DNA from: Gadus chalcogrammus
Taxonomy: Eukaryota; Chordata; Actinopteri; Gadiformes; Gadidae
NCBI RefSeq assembly: GCF_026213295.1
Contig: NC_079427.1
Location: 32,615,200 to 32,679,199, forward strand
Length of the DNA: 64,000 nt
Direction: 5' to 3'
Shown: one piece after another, positions 10,581 to 20,828 of the stretch
Layout of the letters: each line of letters begins with the position of its first letter
Numbering within the stretch: position 1 is the stretch's first letter
The notes under the pieces: generated by a model
What the model saw: the letters and a program-made list of their open reading frames with translations, nothing else
Database searches by the model: none
Told to the model about the DNA's origin: nothing
Translations under genes and position numbers: made by a program

Positions 10581-10760
10581 CACACTTTACTTTGTAAACA
10601 GAGAGCCTATTTTTATTTTATTTTTTTTGGGGGGGCCCTCAGGACTTGAGGCCCTACGCGCAGCGCGTAGTGCGCGTTATGGGAGCGGCGGCACTGATGG
10701 AAGATAATATAAACGTATAATTGTCATATTTAAGGAAAGATGTTCTGCTTATAAACCTGG

Positions 10761-11515
10761 GGCCGTATTCACAAAGGATCTTAGGGCTAAAAGTAGGTCC
10801 TAACTGGCGAATTTAGGAATAACTCCTAAAAATAATGGGCGTGTCACTCTTAAATTTAGGACTCCTAACTTTTTTCACTAAGAGCAATTCACAAAGTATT
10901 TTAGGCCTAAAAGTAGTACCTAAGTCTAGGAGAGCTTAAAAGTCCTCAAGAGGACTCCTAACTCAGTAAGACCTATTCACAAAGAATCGTAAAATGTCTG
11001 CGAGACGAAATGTTAGGGTATTAAACTTGTTGTGGAGTTAGTGCACGATGCAATAATATATCCCGACTAACAGGAATAATCCTGTTATTTAGCAGCAGGG
11101 GAAATGCAACTTTGCAATGCCGACGATTTAAAAATATCGCAACCATCAGTCATCCGTGCCATAAACTTTCCTTTGGACATTCAACAATTACACAGGATAA
11201 AAGCCAACTTCATGGCAATTGCAGGTATGCCCGGAGTGGTCAGTGCTGTTGATGGGATGCACATAAAAATAATTGCGCCATCAAAAGACGAGGACGTGTT
11301 CGTCAATATGAAGAAAGTGCATATTTTAACATAGCCTAATGGATGTTGTTGCAAAGTGGCATGGAGCTTCAGCTACCCATGATTCGCGCATTTTAATGGA
11401 GAGCGTACCAGTTGGGTGTCACTTGCTGGGTGACAGTGGCTATCCAAGCAAGACGTAGCTCTTGACACCCTACCTCAATCCACAACCGGGAGCACAGTTA
11501 AAGTATAACATGTAA
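10761..11515 (+). pseudogene. Decayed PIF/Harbinger element with transposase fragment
   Basis: The 5' end carries GGGGCCGTATTCACAAAGGA and many AGGACTCCTAAC-type subterminal repeats (10761-10980). A transposase fragment begins near 11104. It has AGMPGVVSAVDGMHIKIIAP with the first conserved aspartate, then after a frame break THDSRILMES and LLGDSGYPSK followed by an in-frame stop and LLTPYLNPQPGAQLKYNM. The conserved acidic motifs (VDGMH, THDSR, GDSGY) are readable, but stops and frame breaks make it inactive. The N-terminal helix-turn-helix part is largely missing and no 3' TIR is seen before the LINE at 11606. Confidence 0.75.
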
Positions 11516-11605
11516 GTGATTACGCAGATTACGCTTAGTCCTATGCGTAAAACACATCGTATTGGCTCTTTGACGCCTTTTATTTATTTATTATATACAA
11601 GTCCT

Positions 11606-13710
11606 GCCTTCTAGTAAAGATACAAAGAAACCTGCTGAAGACTTTAAGGAGTTCTTTGCAGATAAGGTGAATACCATCAGATCCAGTATTGAAGCTGAAG
11701 CTGAAGAAGAAAACCAGAGGAAACCAGCAGATGATGATTTTAAGTACCTTGTGGGAATAAAGTGTGAAGCATTTGATCACATCAGCAAAGATTCTCTGTT
11801 GAAGTACATCTCTAAACTGTCCAGCAAGTTCTGCTGCTTAGACCCTATACCAACATTCCTCCTGAAGAAGTGCTCAAATGAGCTTGTGCCCATTCTACTG
11901 CACATTGTTACCATCTCGATGATGCAGGGTGAGTTTCCTAGTGAGTTGAAGAAGGCGGTTGTCAAACCGACCCTAAAGAAGAAGGATGCAGATCCAGACT
12001 GCTTGAAGAACTATAGACCAGTCTCAAACCTTCCTGTTGTCTCTAAGCTTCTTGAGCGGATAGTCCTAGACCAGCTGAACAGCCACCTGCAGACCACCAA
12101 CCTCCACTGCCCAGTTCAGTCTGGGTACAGACCAAATCACAGCTGTGAGACGCTGCTCGTGAAGATGACTGATGATATCTTTAGGGAAATTCATGCAGAT
12201 AATATTGTTATTGTTGTCCTGCTGGATTTATCAGCGGCCTTTGATACCATAGATCATAAGAGACTTCTAAAGAAGCTGGAGAATGATTTCGGTATAACAG
12301 GTTCTGCCCTGAACTGGTTCAAGTCATATCTCAAGGACAGGTCCTTTGGTGTGAAGATTGATGTATCCATCTCTAACCTGCTGTGTCTACTATTTGGAGT
12401 TCCCCAAGGCTCACTTCTAGGACCCATCCTGTTCATTCTATACATAAAACAGTTACAGAAGATAGCAGAGAAATACGGTCTCAGTATACAACTCTATGCG
12501 GATGATTCCCAGTTGTATATATCAGTGGTTTTCAAACTGTGGGGCGCGCCCCCCCTGGGGGGCGCCAGAGTTCTTCAGGGGGGGGCGCGACGTGAGAAAA
12601 AAATAAACCCGAAAAAAAACATGAAAGACGTTGATTCAAATCATCAGTCATACTTCAACTGTAGAAGTAACATAACTAAATCAATTTTCAACCGATTATC
12701 TTCGTGCAAACCATTTGACAAATCTACATACTTGTATCTTCAATAATATCGAAACGGAATTTTAATAGCATTTATACTTTTTTCAGAATCACAGTTTTAG
12801 TTTCAAACCGGCGTCGTTTTTAGTTGCTTAAAATAATTTAGGTCACCATAGCAACGCTGGTAAACAAACCCCGCCGAATAGTCGAATCTCTGGACTGAAA
12901 AGGCAGATCTGAATCGACTCGGGGACCCTGAATGAATCTGTGTAAACTGGCAGTTTACACAGATTAAGATGTTCAAATGTATTTAAAAAAGGTTAAGCTA
13001 AAACATGCTTAGATAAAGTTGTTAAATTGTGTTGTTTAAAAACGCAAAAATATGTAATGTTTCAGAAATATATTTAAAAAATATGTTTCAAAAATATGTT
13101 CCAAATGTTTTAAAATTATGATCGGAGATGTTTGAAATGTGGAAAATAATTAAAATAGCTTTCAAAACACAGGTATTTAGAAAAAAAATGGGGGGGGGCT
13201 CAGCTGATTTTTTTTCTCTGAGGGGGGGCTCACTCTCTCACACTTTGAAAACCCCTGGTATATATCATTCCACCCAATGAGACCTACTGAACTCTGTGAT
13301 ATTACAGCAAGGATCAACAACTGTCTGTCAGAGATAAAAAGCTGGATGATTGAGAACTTCATGAAACTCAATGAAAGCAAGACGGAGCTGCTTGTGATGG
13401 GTAAGCCGCTTGTTCTAAAGAAACACAACCTTGAAGTAAAGATACAGTTTGGTGACACTACCATCACACCAACTATCTGTAAAGGAGACAGCTGGAAAAG
13501 CCTGGGTGTTCTCTTGGATGCATCACTGAACATGGAGAGACAAGTCAACAATGTCAAGCAGAAGTGCAGCTGGGATATGACAAACCTCAGAACCATCAGA
13601 CGGTACCTTGATGAGAAGGTGAAACTCATGCTGATCAAGCAGCTAATCATCTCTAAGCTTGATTACTGTAACGCTCTGTACATGAATCTCACGAAGACAA
13701 GGCTTAGGAA
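11606..13710 (+). pseudogene. LINE ORF2 (reverse transcriptase), split by a hAT MITE
   Basis: A 5'-truncated CR1/L2/Rex1-type non-LTR reverse transcriptase. The first open part (to 12522) has NYRPVSNLPVVSKLLER, GYRPNHSCETLLVK, LLDLSAAFDTIDH, FGVPQGSLLGP and YADDSQLYI, the catalytic YADD box. The second part (13266-13708) has the post-RT region LNESKTELLVMG, KSLGVLLDASLNMERQV and LIISKLDYCNALY, and stops short of the usual LINE 3' end. Between them lies 12523-13257. If the MITE and one target-duplication copy are set aside, the two parts are in the same frame. So the reverse transcriptase was open when the MITE landed. The exact clade is uncertain. Confidence 0.88.
12523..13257. mobile_element. 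hAT MITE inserted in LINE, TSD GTATATAT
   Basis: The element starts CAGTGGTTTTCAAACTGTGG and ends CTTTGAAAACCCCTG. A perfect 8-bp duplication GTATATAT flanks it (12515-12522 and 13258-13265). Internal G/C homopolymers (GGGGGGCGCC, GGGGGGGG) mirror each other near both ends. No transposase is present. It is typical of hAT-type MITEs and is younger than the LINE it interrupts. Confidence 0.95.
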
Positions 13711-14169
13711 ACAATATTCTGTCTATTTTATAGTAAGTCTATTGTTGCATATGGGCGGGATATAAATATTTTGTTTCGTTTACGTTATGAGGCGAGCATA
13801 ATAATTTTCTCCTTATAAGCCGATTCCACACATGTCCTCCGCATTTGTAAATCAGGAGATTTGACCCTGAGGGTGATTCACATGTAACCCTCGTGGGCAG
13901 TAGAGTATTCAGACATGGACTAGTCATTAAGTTCGTAAGGAGGGAAAGAATAAATAACAACACAATGACTAACTGGAGCCACAGGTTAACTTTTAGATTA
14001 ACTGTATTCAACCTTGTAGAAAAATAATAAAATAGATTTCAGTGCAATTAAGAATATTCAGTAATTCCACAATTTAGACCCTTACATTAGGTGAGAAACA
14101 ATTATCTTTAAACATCATGAAATGCATGAAAAATGTCCATAAGGAAAAATAAAATATCAACAAAAATAT
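13711..14169. other. No gene seen; partial older dispersed repeat
   Basis: The stretch ACAATTATCTTTAAACATCA (about 14098) and following bases match sequence near 23050-23085. This suggests the repeat at 14170-14324 extends leftwards in degraded form. No coding region is supported. Confidence 0.4.
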
Positions 14170-14324
14170 TTTTTCCACATAAGAAATGTGTTAATCTTTT
14201 TACTAAATATGAATTATATTTAGCTTTTTATCATGAATCTCAATCACTTAAACTCTTTTAACCATGACATATGATTAAATAAACCTTATTTAACCATGTG
14301 TGATTTTACTGTGTAACATAAAAC
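14170..14324. repeat. Dispersed repeat, copy of 24500-24648
   Basis: Shared with 24500-24648 over about 150 bp, including TTTTTCCACA, GACTAAATATGAATTATATT-like sequence, TATGATTAAATAAACCTTAT and ACTGTGTAACATAAAA. Family unknown; no coding content. Confidence 0.75.
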
Positions 14325-14405
14325 AAACACATTCTCACTCCGAGCGCGTCGATTTTTGACGAACGGTCAGTGACTTTGGCTTCAGTTTCTGACGCAAAAG
14401 GGTAC

Positions 14406-14636
14406 CCTTGTGCTTCTTTTTTCGACGCATGGGGTTTTCAACTCGTTACAATGTAACCCCTTCACGGGGGACCCAATGGCTTCACATAGAGACGCTATGA
14501 GCATTCATCCCATTGGCTAACGGAGGACCTTGCGCTTCTTTTTTCGACACAGGGGGTTTTCCACTCATTGCAATGTAATCCCTCCACGGCAATATATGAA
14601 GCTATTAGCATTCATCCCATTGGCTAACGGAAGACC
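14406..14636. repeat. Tandem duplication, ~122-bp period
   Basis: Copy one (14406-14527) and copy two (14528-14636) share GCTTCTTTTTTCGACRCA, GGGGTTTTCNACTCRTT and ATTCATCCCATTGGCTAACG. Copy two lacks about a dozen bases. Non-coding. Confidence 0.8.
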
Positions 14637-16772
14637 CGATGGCTGCACATTAACGGCAATTTTACAGTGAAATCTGTGACATTCCTCAACACAACTACAC
14701 CAACGTGTCCTTGTTAATTACACAACATATATGGGTTAAGGCTATGGGCATCAGTTGTCCTGTTTTGTGCTTTGATTGAGAGAAACAATCGTTTTTTTGA
14801 TCAGTGTTGGGTAGCTGAGGTCGTTGCTATAGAGACCACGTCCGTCCGCTTTTTTTGACAACTGACGGAGCAACCCTTTCTCATCAAAATAACGTTCCCA
14901 GAGAACTATTAGGCATTCTCAATTACGTTTGTCTAAAAAACGTAATTTGTCTGTGATTACGTTTTATTGAACACATATTAAATACATATTAATATGCCAT
15001 TTATTTACCGTGTTACTATGGCAGAATAAAGAATAAATTCATGCATTATCATTCAACTTGAACATGTGTTTTTACAGTATAGAGTGGTGGAGGGATGACG
15101 TCGGTTGGCCAACCCGGAAGTGAGTGTCGCCCTGGGTTCCCTTGACAAAAAGCCAACGGTTTTTTCCATTGGATTTAGGCATATTGCAGAAAAATTAGCA
15201 TCTTTGAAGCACCTCCTCAGAAACTGAAAATAAATAAATAAATAAAAATAACCGTGCTCCAAAGAACAAAATGTAAACCAATGCATTCTGAATGGGAGTG
15301 TTTCTTCGATTTTTCCATGCTACACAGAACGAAATGTAAACCCATGCAAATAAAGACTTCATGGTCACAATAATTTAAATATCATTAATCTCCTGAGTTT
15401 GTAGGGTGGCATTCTATTTTTTTTCAATTTTCTGCATCCAGGCACTTGACCGTCATGGTTGCTATGGTGATGGTTGTTGCTATCGACCGCCCCCTCTAAT
15501 ACTTACATGGTTTAAAAAACCACGCGGCAAAGGAGCTGCCGTCAATTGTGTTGTTTTTGTCGTAAACTAGGGTCCGATGGTTAAAAAATAGACAGATATT
15601 CCAAGGTATCCTTAAAAGGCAGCTTGGATGTTTTTATTTTCTGCAGTTTAGACTTCTATAACCTATTTTTGAAAGCAAAACACCAAGCTCATTGATTTAA
15701 CGAAGCAGGGTTATTTGAAAAAAAATTATTAAATATTTGTGAGAGGTCATTCCTTCTCCTGAGTTTGCTTCCTATTTATGTCTAGTGTACACCCCTACTG
15801 TCCACAAGCATCCCCCCCTCCCCATTTGGAGAATTGTTGCCACGTCCCAGTGGTGGAGGTATCATATACCTATATGAAAGAGGGCATTCAATTATAGCCT
15901 ACTACGATGATCAATTAGGAGGCCGAAGCCCTAAAGGAAGTGATGCAATAGGTGACTGAGTCGACAACATTTAGGTAAGCTGTACTTTGGGGTCTCTAAT
16001 ATATCAAAGGGGGTCTCAAAGGACGCATACGCTTCAACCTGTGGCTCCAGCCCTACAGGAAATGACTCGGCAAGTGCTCCATCTCGTAGCACCTCAACCA
16101 GCGGCTCACTTGCACGATTTTGGACTGAAGTTCTTCCCAGACCTACACCCTAGCCATCCAACATGCATATCTGAGAATCAGGCCTCTCTGTAATAATGAC
16201 AAAAAGTTATGAGAGAAATACACATGAACTTTTTGTTATCTCTTAAGCGGCATGGTGCCGGCTCCTTTTGACCCCAGGCTTCAAAATCGTGGCCACAGGC
16301 CAGCTGTATCTACACACCTTAAGCCACAAATGTACACCTCCATCCCACAAAAAATGGGGACTAGAAACTAACCTCTGTGGTCACGCGGCCTTTTCGAGAT
16401 AGCTAGGGACACTAAAATGTTTACAGACATTTCCCGGGGCACCGATAACGACATATCGAGATTTGGAGTTCTAGCTCTTAGAGAAAAAAAGTTTTCCCAA
16501 ATGGGCTGTCATTTGGACAAAGCCCCTCAGATGTGTTGCCTGCAAGACCTAATGGTTCAGAATGTGGTGGAAAAACAGTTTGAGATTGGAAGGTCTTACC
16601 GCCCTGAAATTTGAATACCATATTCTCAACCATTAGGTCTTAGGTCTCAACCAAAACGCCACAAAAGCAAATAAATTGAGTAGCAAAGTAAAATGGCTTA
16701 TCTTCATATTTTCTATCAGATTATCAGTGAAACAATGTGCTGCTTCAATCGTAGCTTCAACAGTTAACGTAT
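14637..16772. other. Gene-poor stretch; unclassified repeat-like sequence
   Basis: No supported coding region. The block near 15076-15260 (GAGTGGTGGAGGGATGACGT, then an AAATAAATAAATA run) looks like a dispersed fish repeat but I cannot name it. The short frames at 15987-16193 and 16417-16614 have no recognisable domain. CACAAAAGCAAATAAATTG at about 16660 recurs near 24808. Confidence 0.4.
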
Positions 16773-17282
16773 GGGGCTTTCACACCAAAAATAACCAAGA
16801 GCCAGTTCCGGGCTGGTGCTAGGGCCAGTACCAAACTGGTTCCAGCCTTATCCCAGTTATGAACCAGTTGGTGTCACACCGGCCAGAGCCAGCCATGGAG
16901 CCGGCGAGAGCAACCTCATGACGTCACTGCAAACGTCTGCTTACGTCTCGGCTTTTCCAGGAACCCTTGCAGTTTCAAACAACAACAATGGTGGAATACG
17001 CCGCAGCTGTTCAAGTTTTGCTCCTTAATTTCGGCGCCTACTTAGGCAACCAAACACAACAGATCCAGTGAATTTGTGATACTGATCGTGTGTGCGAGAG
17101 CGATGACCGGCGCCTTCAAGAAGAAGGGTAATTATCAAGCACTTTTTTGTTGTCGCTGTTAGCCTTTGTTGTAAACGAGCCGGCTAGCTCATTATAGCTA
17201 ACCCTCTAGCATCGACTAAGCTGGCATCTAAAAAGTGAATCGAATAATGATACCTTGTTTTCTTCTTTGATTACAGTTAATA

Positions 17283-18370
17283 GTGTTGCGGATGGCAAGG
17301 CGGAGGCCACATCCTATCTGGGCGCACCCGCAATCTCCACACTGGTGGGAGACAATTGTTCCCAATTTCAGCCCGCAACAATTCATGCAGAATTTCCGTG
17401 TGTCCCGGGAGTCGTTCGAATACATCTATGACCGTCTAAGGCCTGCGTTGGGGAGAAGGGATACCAACTTCCGTTTGTGTGTCCCGATTCGAAAACGTGT
17501 CGCCATTGACCTATGGAAGCTGGCCACCGGGAGTGAGTACAGGACCATCAGCCATCTGTTTAAAGTCGGCGTCAGTACTGTGTGCATATGTGTTCAGGCG
17601 TTCTGCAGTGCGGCCATCAAGGTGCTGCTTCCCATTCACATCAGAACCCCCGATGCTGATAGGTTGGTGGAGATGGCTACTTTCTTCCAAAACCGTTGGA
17701 GAGTACCACAGTGTGTTGGTGCAATTGATGGAAGCCACATTCCTATACTGGCACCAGAGGAATACCCACGTGACTACTACAACCGGAAAGGATGGCATTC
17801 TGTAGTTTTGCAGCAGTTGTAGATGGCAAAGGACTTATCTGGGATGTCTGTGTTGGCTTTCATAGAAGTGTGCACATCGCCAGAGTGCTGAGACAGTCAC
17901 AGCTGTGGGAAGTACTCGGTGACGGGGAGTTACTGGGTCAAAACAAGGTGACCATCTCTGGCTGTGACGTTGGACATTACCTGATCGGTGACCCAGCTTA
18001 TCCCCTGCAGGAATGGCTCATGAAGCCCTTTTCGGACACGGGAAGACTGACCCAAGAACAGGACAACTACAACTACAGACTAAGCAGTGCCCGGTCTGTT
18101 GTGGAGATGTGTTTTGGGAGGTTAAAAGGAAGATGGAGATGCCTCTTGAAAAGAAATGACGGCAAGCTGGAGCTCAGCAAGAAGATGGCGCTGACCTGTT
18201 GTGTTCTTCACAATATCTGTGAGGAACATGGTGACAATTTTGCATTGGAGGTCACAGATAGGCCTGTTAACATTCAGCCACACATCCAAGCTTTACCTGA
18301 GCATGGCAATCTGGAAGGGTCAAACATAAGAGCTGCATTAATGGCGTACTTTAACAGAGGGGATGAGTGA
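17283..18370 (+). pseudogene. Harbinger transposase, frameshifted, one conserved Asp lost
   Basis: The first frame (17283-17822) has FRVSRESFEYIYDRLRPAL, a helix-turn-helix-like region, GAIDGSHIPI (first conserved Asp) and DYYNRKGWHSVVLQ. The second frame (from about 17805 to 18370) continues with AVVDGKGLIWDVCVGF, YLIGDPAYPL (conserved Asp) and ARSVVEMCFGRLKGRW (conserved Glu), ending in the LHNICEEHG tail. A single frame break near 17805-17815 separates them. In addition the usual HDAR motif reads HIAR (RSVHIARVLR), replacing a highly conserved aspartate. The protein would be about 350 residues, the family's usual size. Both lesions argue that this copy cannot make active transposase. The true start may lie in an upstream exon; ATGs at 17283 and 17292 precede the conserved part. 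Confidence 0.88.
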
Positions 18371-18652
18371 TTTAATTATAGTTACAACATCCCCCATTTT
18401 CTTTAACATTCTAACTGAGCATGTTGGCATGTTGATGTAAGCTAATTGCAATTCCAGAAAAACTTCAGATAATGTGGTATATTATTCCCCCCAGCCCCCA
18501 ATTCTCTTGTAATACTGCCTACGATATTTGTTTGCAGGACATGAAGAGTTTCATACAATAAACAACACAGAATAACCAGTGTCTGTTCTAAAAGTTTATT
18601 TAAATATGATAAAATACAAATGTATAAAAAAACGTGGAAAAGTGGAACTTAC

Positions 18653-18982
18653 CGATATCAGGGGTGCTTTGGATGAGCAACTCGTCCATCATCGACTCGA
18701 GCATTGCCGACGCAGAATTCAAGGCCCCGTGATTTGGCATGCCGGTCTGTCGCCGAGGACCGAGTCTAGGACGTCGAAATGTGGACCTTTCTTTGGCCGT
18801 CCATTGCCGCTTCACCCCAGGTCTTTCTTCTGGTCCCTGAAGTCCTTCTGCTGCAGCTGCTCGAAGATAACCTTTGTCCGGGTTGCTCCCTCTAACTTGT
18901 TCTGGACCTCGGCAGAAGACCAGAATCCAAGAAGACAGGTTGTCTCCTCCACGGCCCACTGCGATTTAGTCTTCACGTCCAT
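18653..18982 (-). pseudogene. Harbinger Myb/SANT-like partner gene, first exon, broken
   Basis: Reading down from the ATG at 18982, the frame gives KSQWAVEETTCLLGFWSSAE, QNKLEGATRTKVIFEQL and KDFRDQKKDLG, then a stop; the following SGNGRPKKGPHFDVLDSVLG and DRPACQITGP continue after it. A later part, ALNSASAMLESMMDELL, is only readable in another frame. This is the Myb/MADF-type DNA-binding protein that accompanies Harbinger transposase and is thought to help nuclear import and TIR binding. The middle of the domain appears shortened. A GTAAG splice donor follows at 18652 on the minus strand. It converges on the transposase gene. Confidence 0.8.
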
Positions 18983-19354
18983 TGTTTACTTCGGTGTTTT
19001 AAAAATGCCGGTCTTCGTTGGTCTTCCTGTTTATGAAAGTAAGGATAACCCCTCCCCCTGCCCGCGACGTAAAAGCAGTTCTCGCTCTAGCCCAGCTCAA
19101 TCCTGGGGCTTGAGTTGAACTGGTTTTTAGAGGCCGGAGCCGGTTCTCTGGTGGTGTGGAACCAAAACACTGGCCCTAGCTTCGAACTAGCCCGGAACGG
19201 ACTCCGATTTTGCGGTGGTGTGAAAGGCCCAATAGAGACAGATTCACACAGAGCGGTAGAATTACGAGCTTCCTACTGAGCCTCGTGGTAAGACACAACA
19301 TGGTAACACAAAGCGTGGCCAACATGGTTAGCAATGAGCATTATTTCTATTTCA

Positions 19355-19520
19355 TCCCTACTGACCGACAGAGGTGGTGCTTAAAGCACTGGATATCTCC
19401 ACCTCGCGCATTTCGAGTACCTAATACCAGCATAGTCACCTGTGACCCCCACGTGACACCGGGAAGGCTATATCTTCCGGTGTCAGAGGATCTGTTCCTT
19501 TACATCTTCTCGCTGCGCAG
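19355..19520. repeat. DIRS left terminal repeat
   Basis: CCTACTGACCGACAGAGGTG and GTGCTTAAAGCACTGGAT, then TAGTCACCTGTGACCCC, CTATATCTTCCGGTGTCA and CATCTTCTCGC, match the reverse complement of the right-end sequence of the other DIRS copy (about 51905-52170). That is the inverted-terminal-repeat arrangement of DIRS elements. The TATATCTTCC block probably corresponds to the promoter region. Confidence 0.7.
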
Positions 19521-19689
19521 GTACCGTATTGAACCTTTGTTTGGAGAAAGGAAGGAAATTCGTTACAGCTGGCTACGTGCAGCCTCGTGACCAGGGTCGG
19601 AGCTGCGGGTAACCCGTCCTCCAGAGGCTGTGGCTAGCTTATACTGATATATATTTAGAAATAACTATAAGAAGATTAGCCAGCGTTTG

Positions 19690-20035
19690 TTGGTGAGGGC
19701 AGTGTGCTCGCTCCCGCTCCCAGCACTCGAGTCGTTTTTAGTCAATTTATTTTCCTTAAAACTCACCGGTGAAAGCGGGGCTCTCGTTCCCGCTTCCAGT
19801 AACGTTTTAGTTCGGCTTCCCCCTTTTTTAGCAGCAGCGTTTACGCTCAAGCTAATTAATATCGGTTGATTTAATTTTCTGATGAAGGCAGTGTTCTCGC
19901 TCCCGCTCCCGGTAACACCGCATTTGGCCCTTTTTTGGTTGACAATTAGTAGCAGCGATCACGCTCAGGCTAATTAGTTTCTGTTTTTCAATTTACTGGC
20001 GAGGGAAGTGCTCTCGCTTCCGCTCCCAGTTACGC
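19690..20035. repeat. Repeated units in DIRS leader
   Basis: Four units of the type CTCGCTCCCGCTCCC lie near 19708, 19780, 19899 and 20012. Each is followed by CAGC/CGG-rich sequence and spaced about 70-120 bp apart. AGCAGCGTTTACGCTCAAGC and AGCAGCGATCACGCTCAGGC are a second repeated block. The other DIRS copy has an analogous but different repeat leader. Confidence 0.7.
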
Positions 20036-20055
20036 TGCCGGTGGCTGCCTCCATA

Positions 20056-20751
20056 ATGGCCCACCTATTTGTCGCCTTTGCGGCTCATCTTGAGCCTGAG
20101 GACGGCCACGACAGCTGCCCTCCTTGCATCGATCTCGAGCATTTGAGGGAGAGCCTCACGGACAGCGCCTGCATGAACTGCAGCCTCCTGCCTTGGGCGC
20201 TCAGAGTGGCTAGGCTGGCAGAGCTGGAGAATCGGGCAACAGCCAACGACCCCTCTGCCTTAATGAGCCTCCCTCCCAATCAGCCCGGTCGTTCGGGGCG
20301 GCAGCGGCATGATGGGGCTGCGGCTATGGGTGCCCCCCCCCCAAAAAAGAAGGCAAGGGGCGGGATTGGCTGTCAAGGTGGACGGATTGGCGGCCGACAT
20401 GGATTAAATGCGGTCCCTCCTCCTGGCCCTTCAGCCTGGGACTGGTCAGGGGCCGGGCTACAGCCTGGCCCTCCCTCGTCCCAATTCGACGATGCCCTCT
20501 CTCTGGCGGCTTCGGCTAACCTCTTTAATGAGGTTATGACAGAGGGCGATGCCTCCCACACACTGGACGAGGCCTCCTGCTCCTCTGCACAAGGCTCCCT
20601 GCAGGGGGCAGCAGACACCTCCATGGCGGCCGTCCTGTGGACGGCTCTGACACTCCTGCAGCTCGATGCAGCGCAGACTGAGTCAGCCGAGGCCAGCGCC
20701 TTCTTCAGGCTCAACCCTGCCCGGCCACATTCTCCGACCCTCATTAAATAG
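20056..20751 (+). CDS. DIRS gag-like protein
   Basis: About 231 codons if the ATG at 20056 (MAHLFVAFAA) is used; an in-frame ATG lies further up at 20008. Near the N-terminus is a Cys/His cluster, CPPC-x5-H-x10-C-x2-C (HDSCPPCIDLEHLRESL then ACMNCSLLP). The same cluster occurs in the other DIRS copy (HDQCPACLGVEHLREAV then LCMNCSFMP), so it is a conserved feature and may be a zinc-binding site. The middle is Pro/Gly-rich and basic (PPPKKKARGG). The protein ends at a stop at 20749-20751, earlier than in the fuller copy, which suggests an internal deletion or frame break before RT. Confidence 0.7.
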   Translation: MAHLFVAFAAHLEPEDGHDSCPPCIDLEHLRESLTDSACMNCSLLPWALRVARLAELENRATANDPSALMSLPPNQPGRSGRQRHDGAAAMGAPPPKKKARGGIGCQGGRIGGRHGLNAVPPPGPSAWDWSGAGLQPGPPSSQFDDALSLAASANLFNEVMTEGDASHTLDEASCSSAQGSLQGAADTSMAAVLWTALTLLQLDAAQTESAEASAFFRLNPARPHSPTLIK

Positions 20752-20828
20752 GACTTCGTCTGCTCCTAGCAGGCCTGGGGGCCCCTCGGCAGTCCCCCAG
20801 CGGCGCTTTCAGCCAACTGATTACTCCG

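Larger units (their letters stand above)
9655..10696. mobile_element. Non-autonomous hAT element with 8-bp target duplication
   Basis: Terminal inverted repeats CAGTGCCGCTGC (9655) and GCGGCGGCACTG (end 10696) are flanked by a perfect 8-bp duplication ATGGAAGA at 9647-9654 and 10697-10704. Such TIRs starting CAG with 8-bp duplications are the mark of hAT transposons. Subterminal GC-rich blocks (GGGGCCCT, GGCCCTACGCGCAGC) are also inverted. Most of the interior is a second nested element (9953-10580); no hAT transposase remains. Confidence 0.9.
16773..19230. mobile_element. PIF/Harbinger transposon, ~2.46 kb, inactive
   Basis: Inverted ends GGGGCTTTCACACCA (left) and GGTGTGAAAGGCCC (right), with further inverted matches inside them (CCGGGCTGGTGCTAGGGCC against GGCCCTAGCTTCGAACTAG). 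It contains the two-gene set expected of Harbinger, a DDE transposase on plus and a Myb/SANT-like gene on minus, arranged tail to tail. Both are broken. A clean 3-bp target duplication is not evident. Confidence 0.85.
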
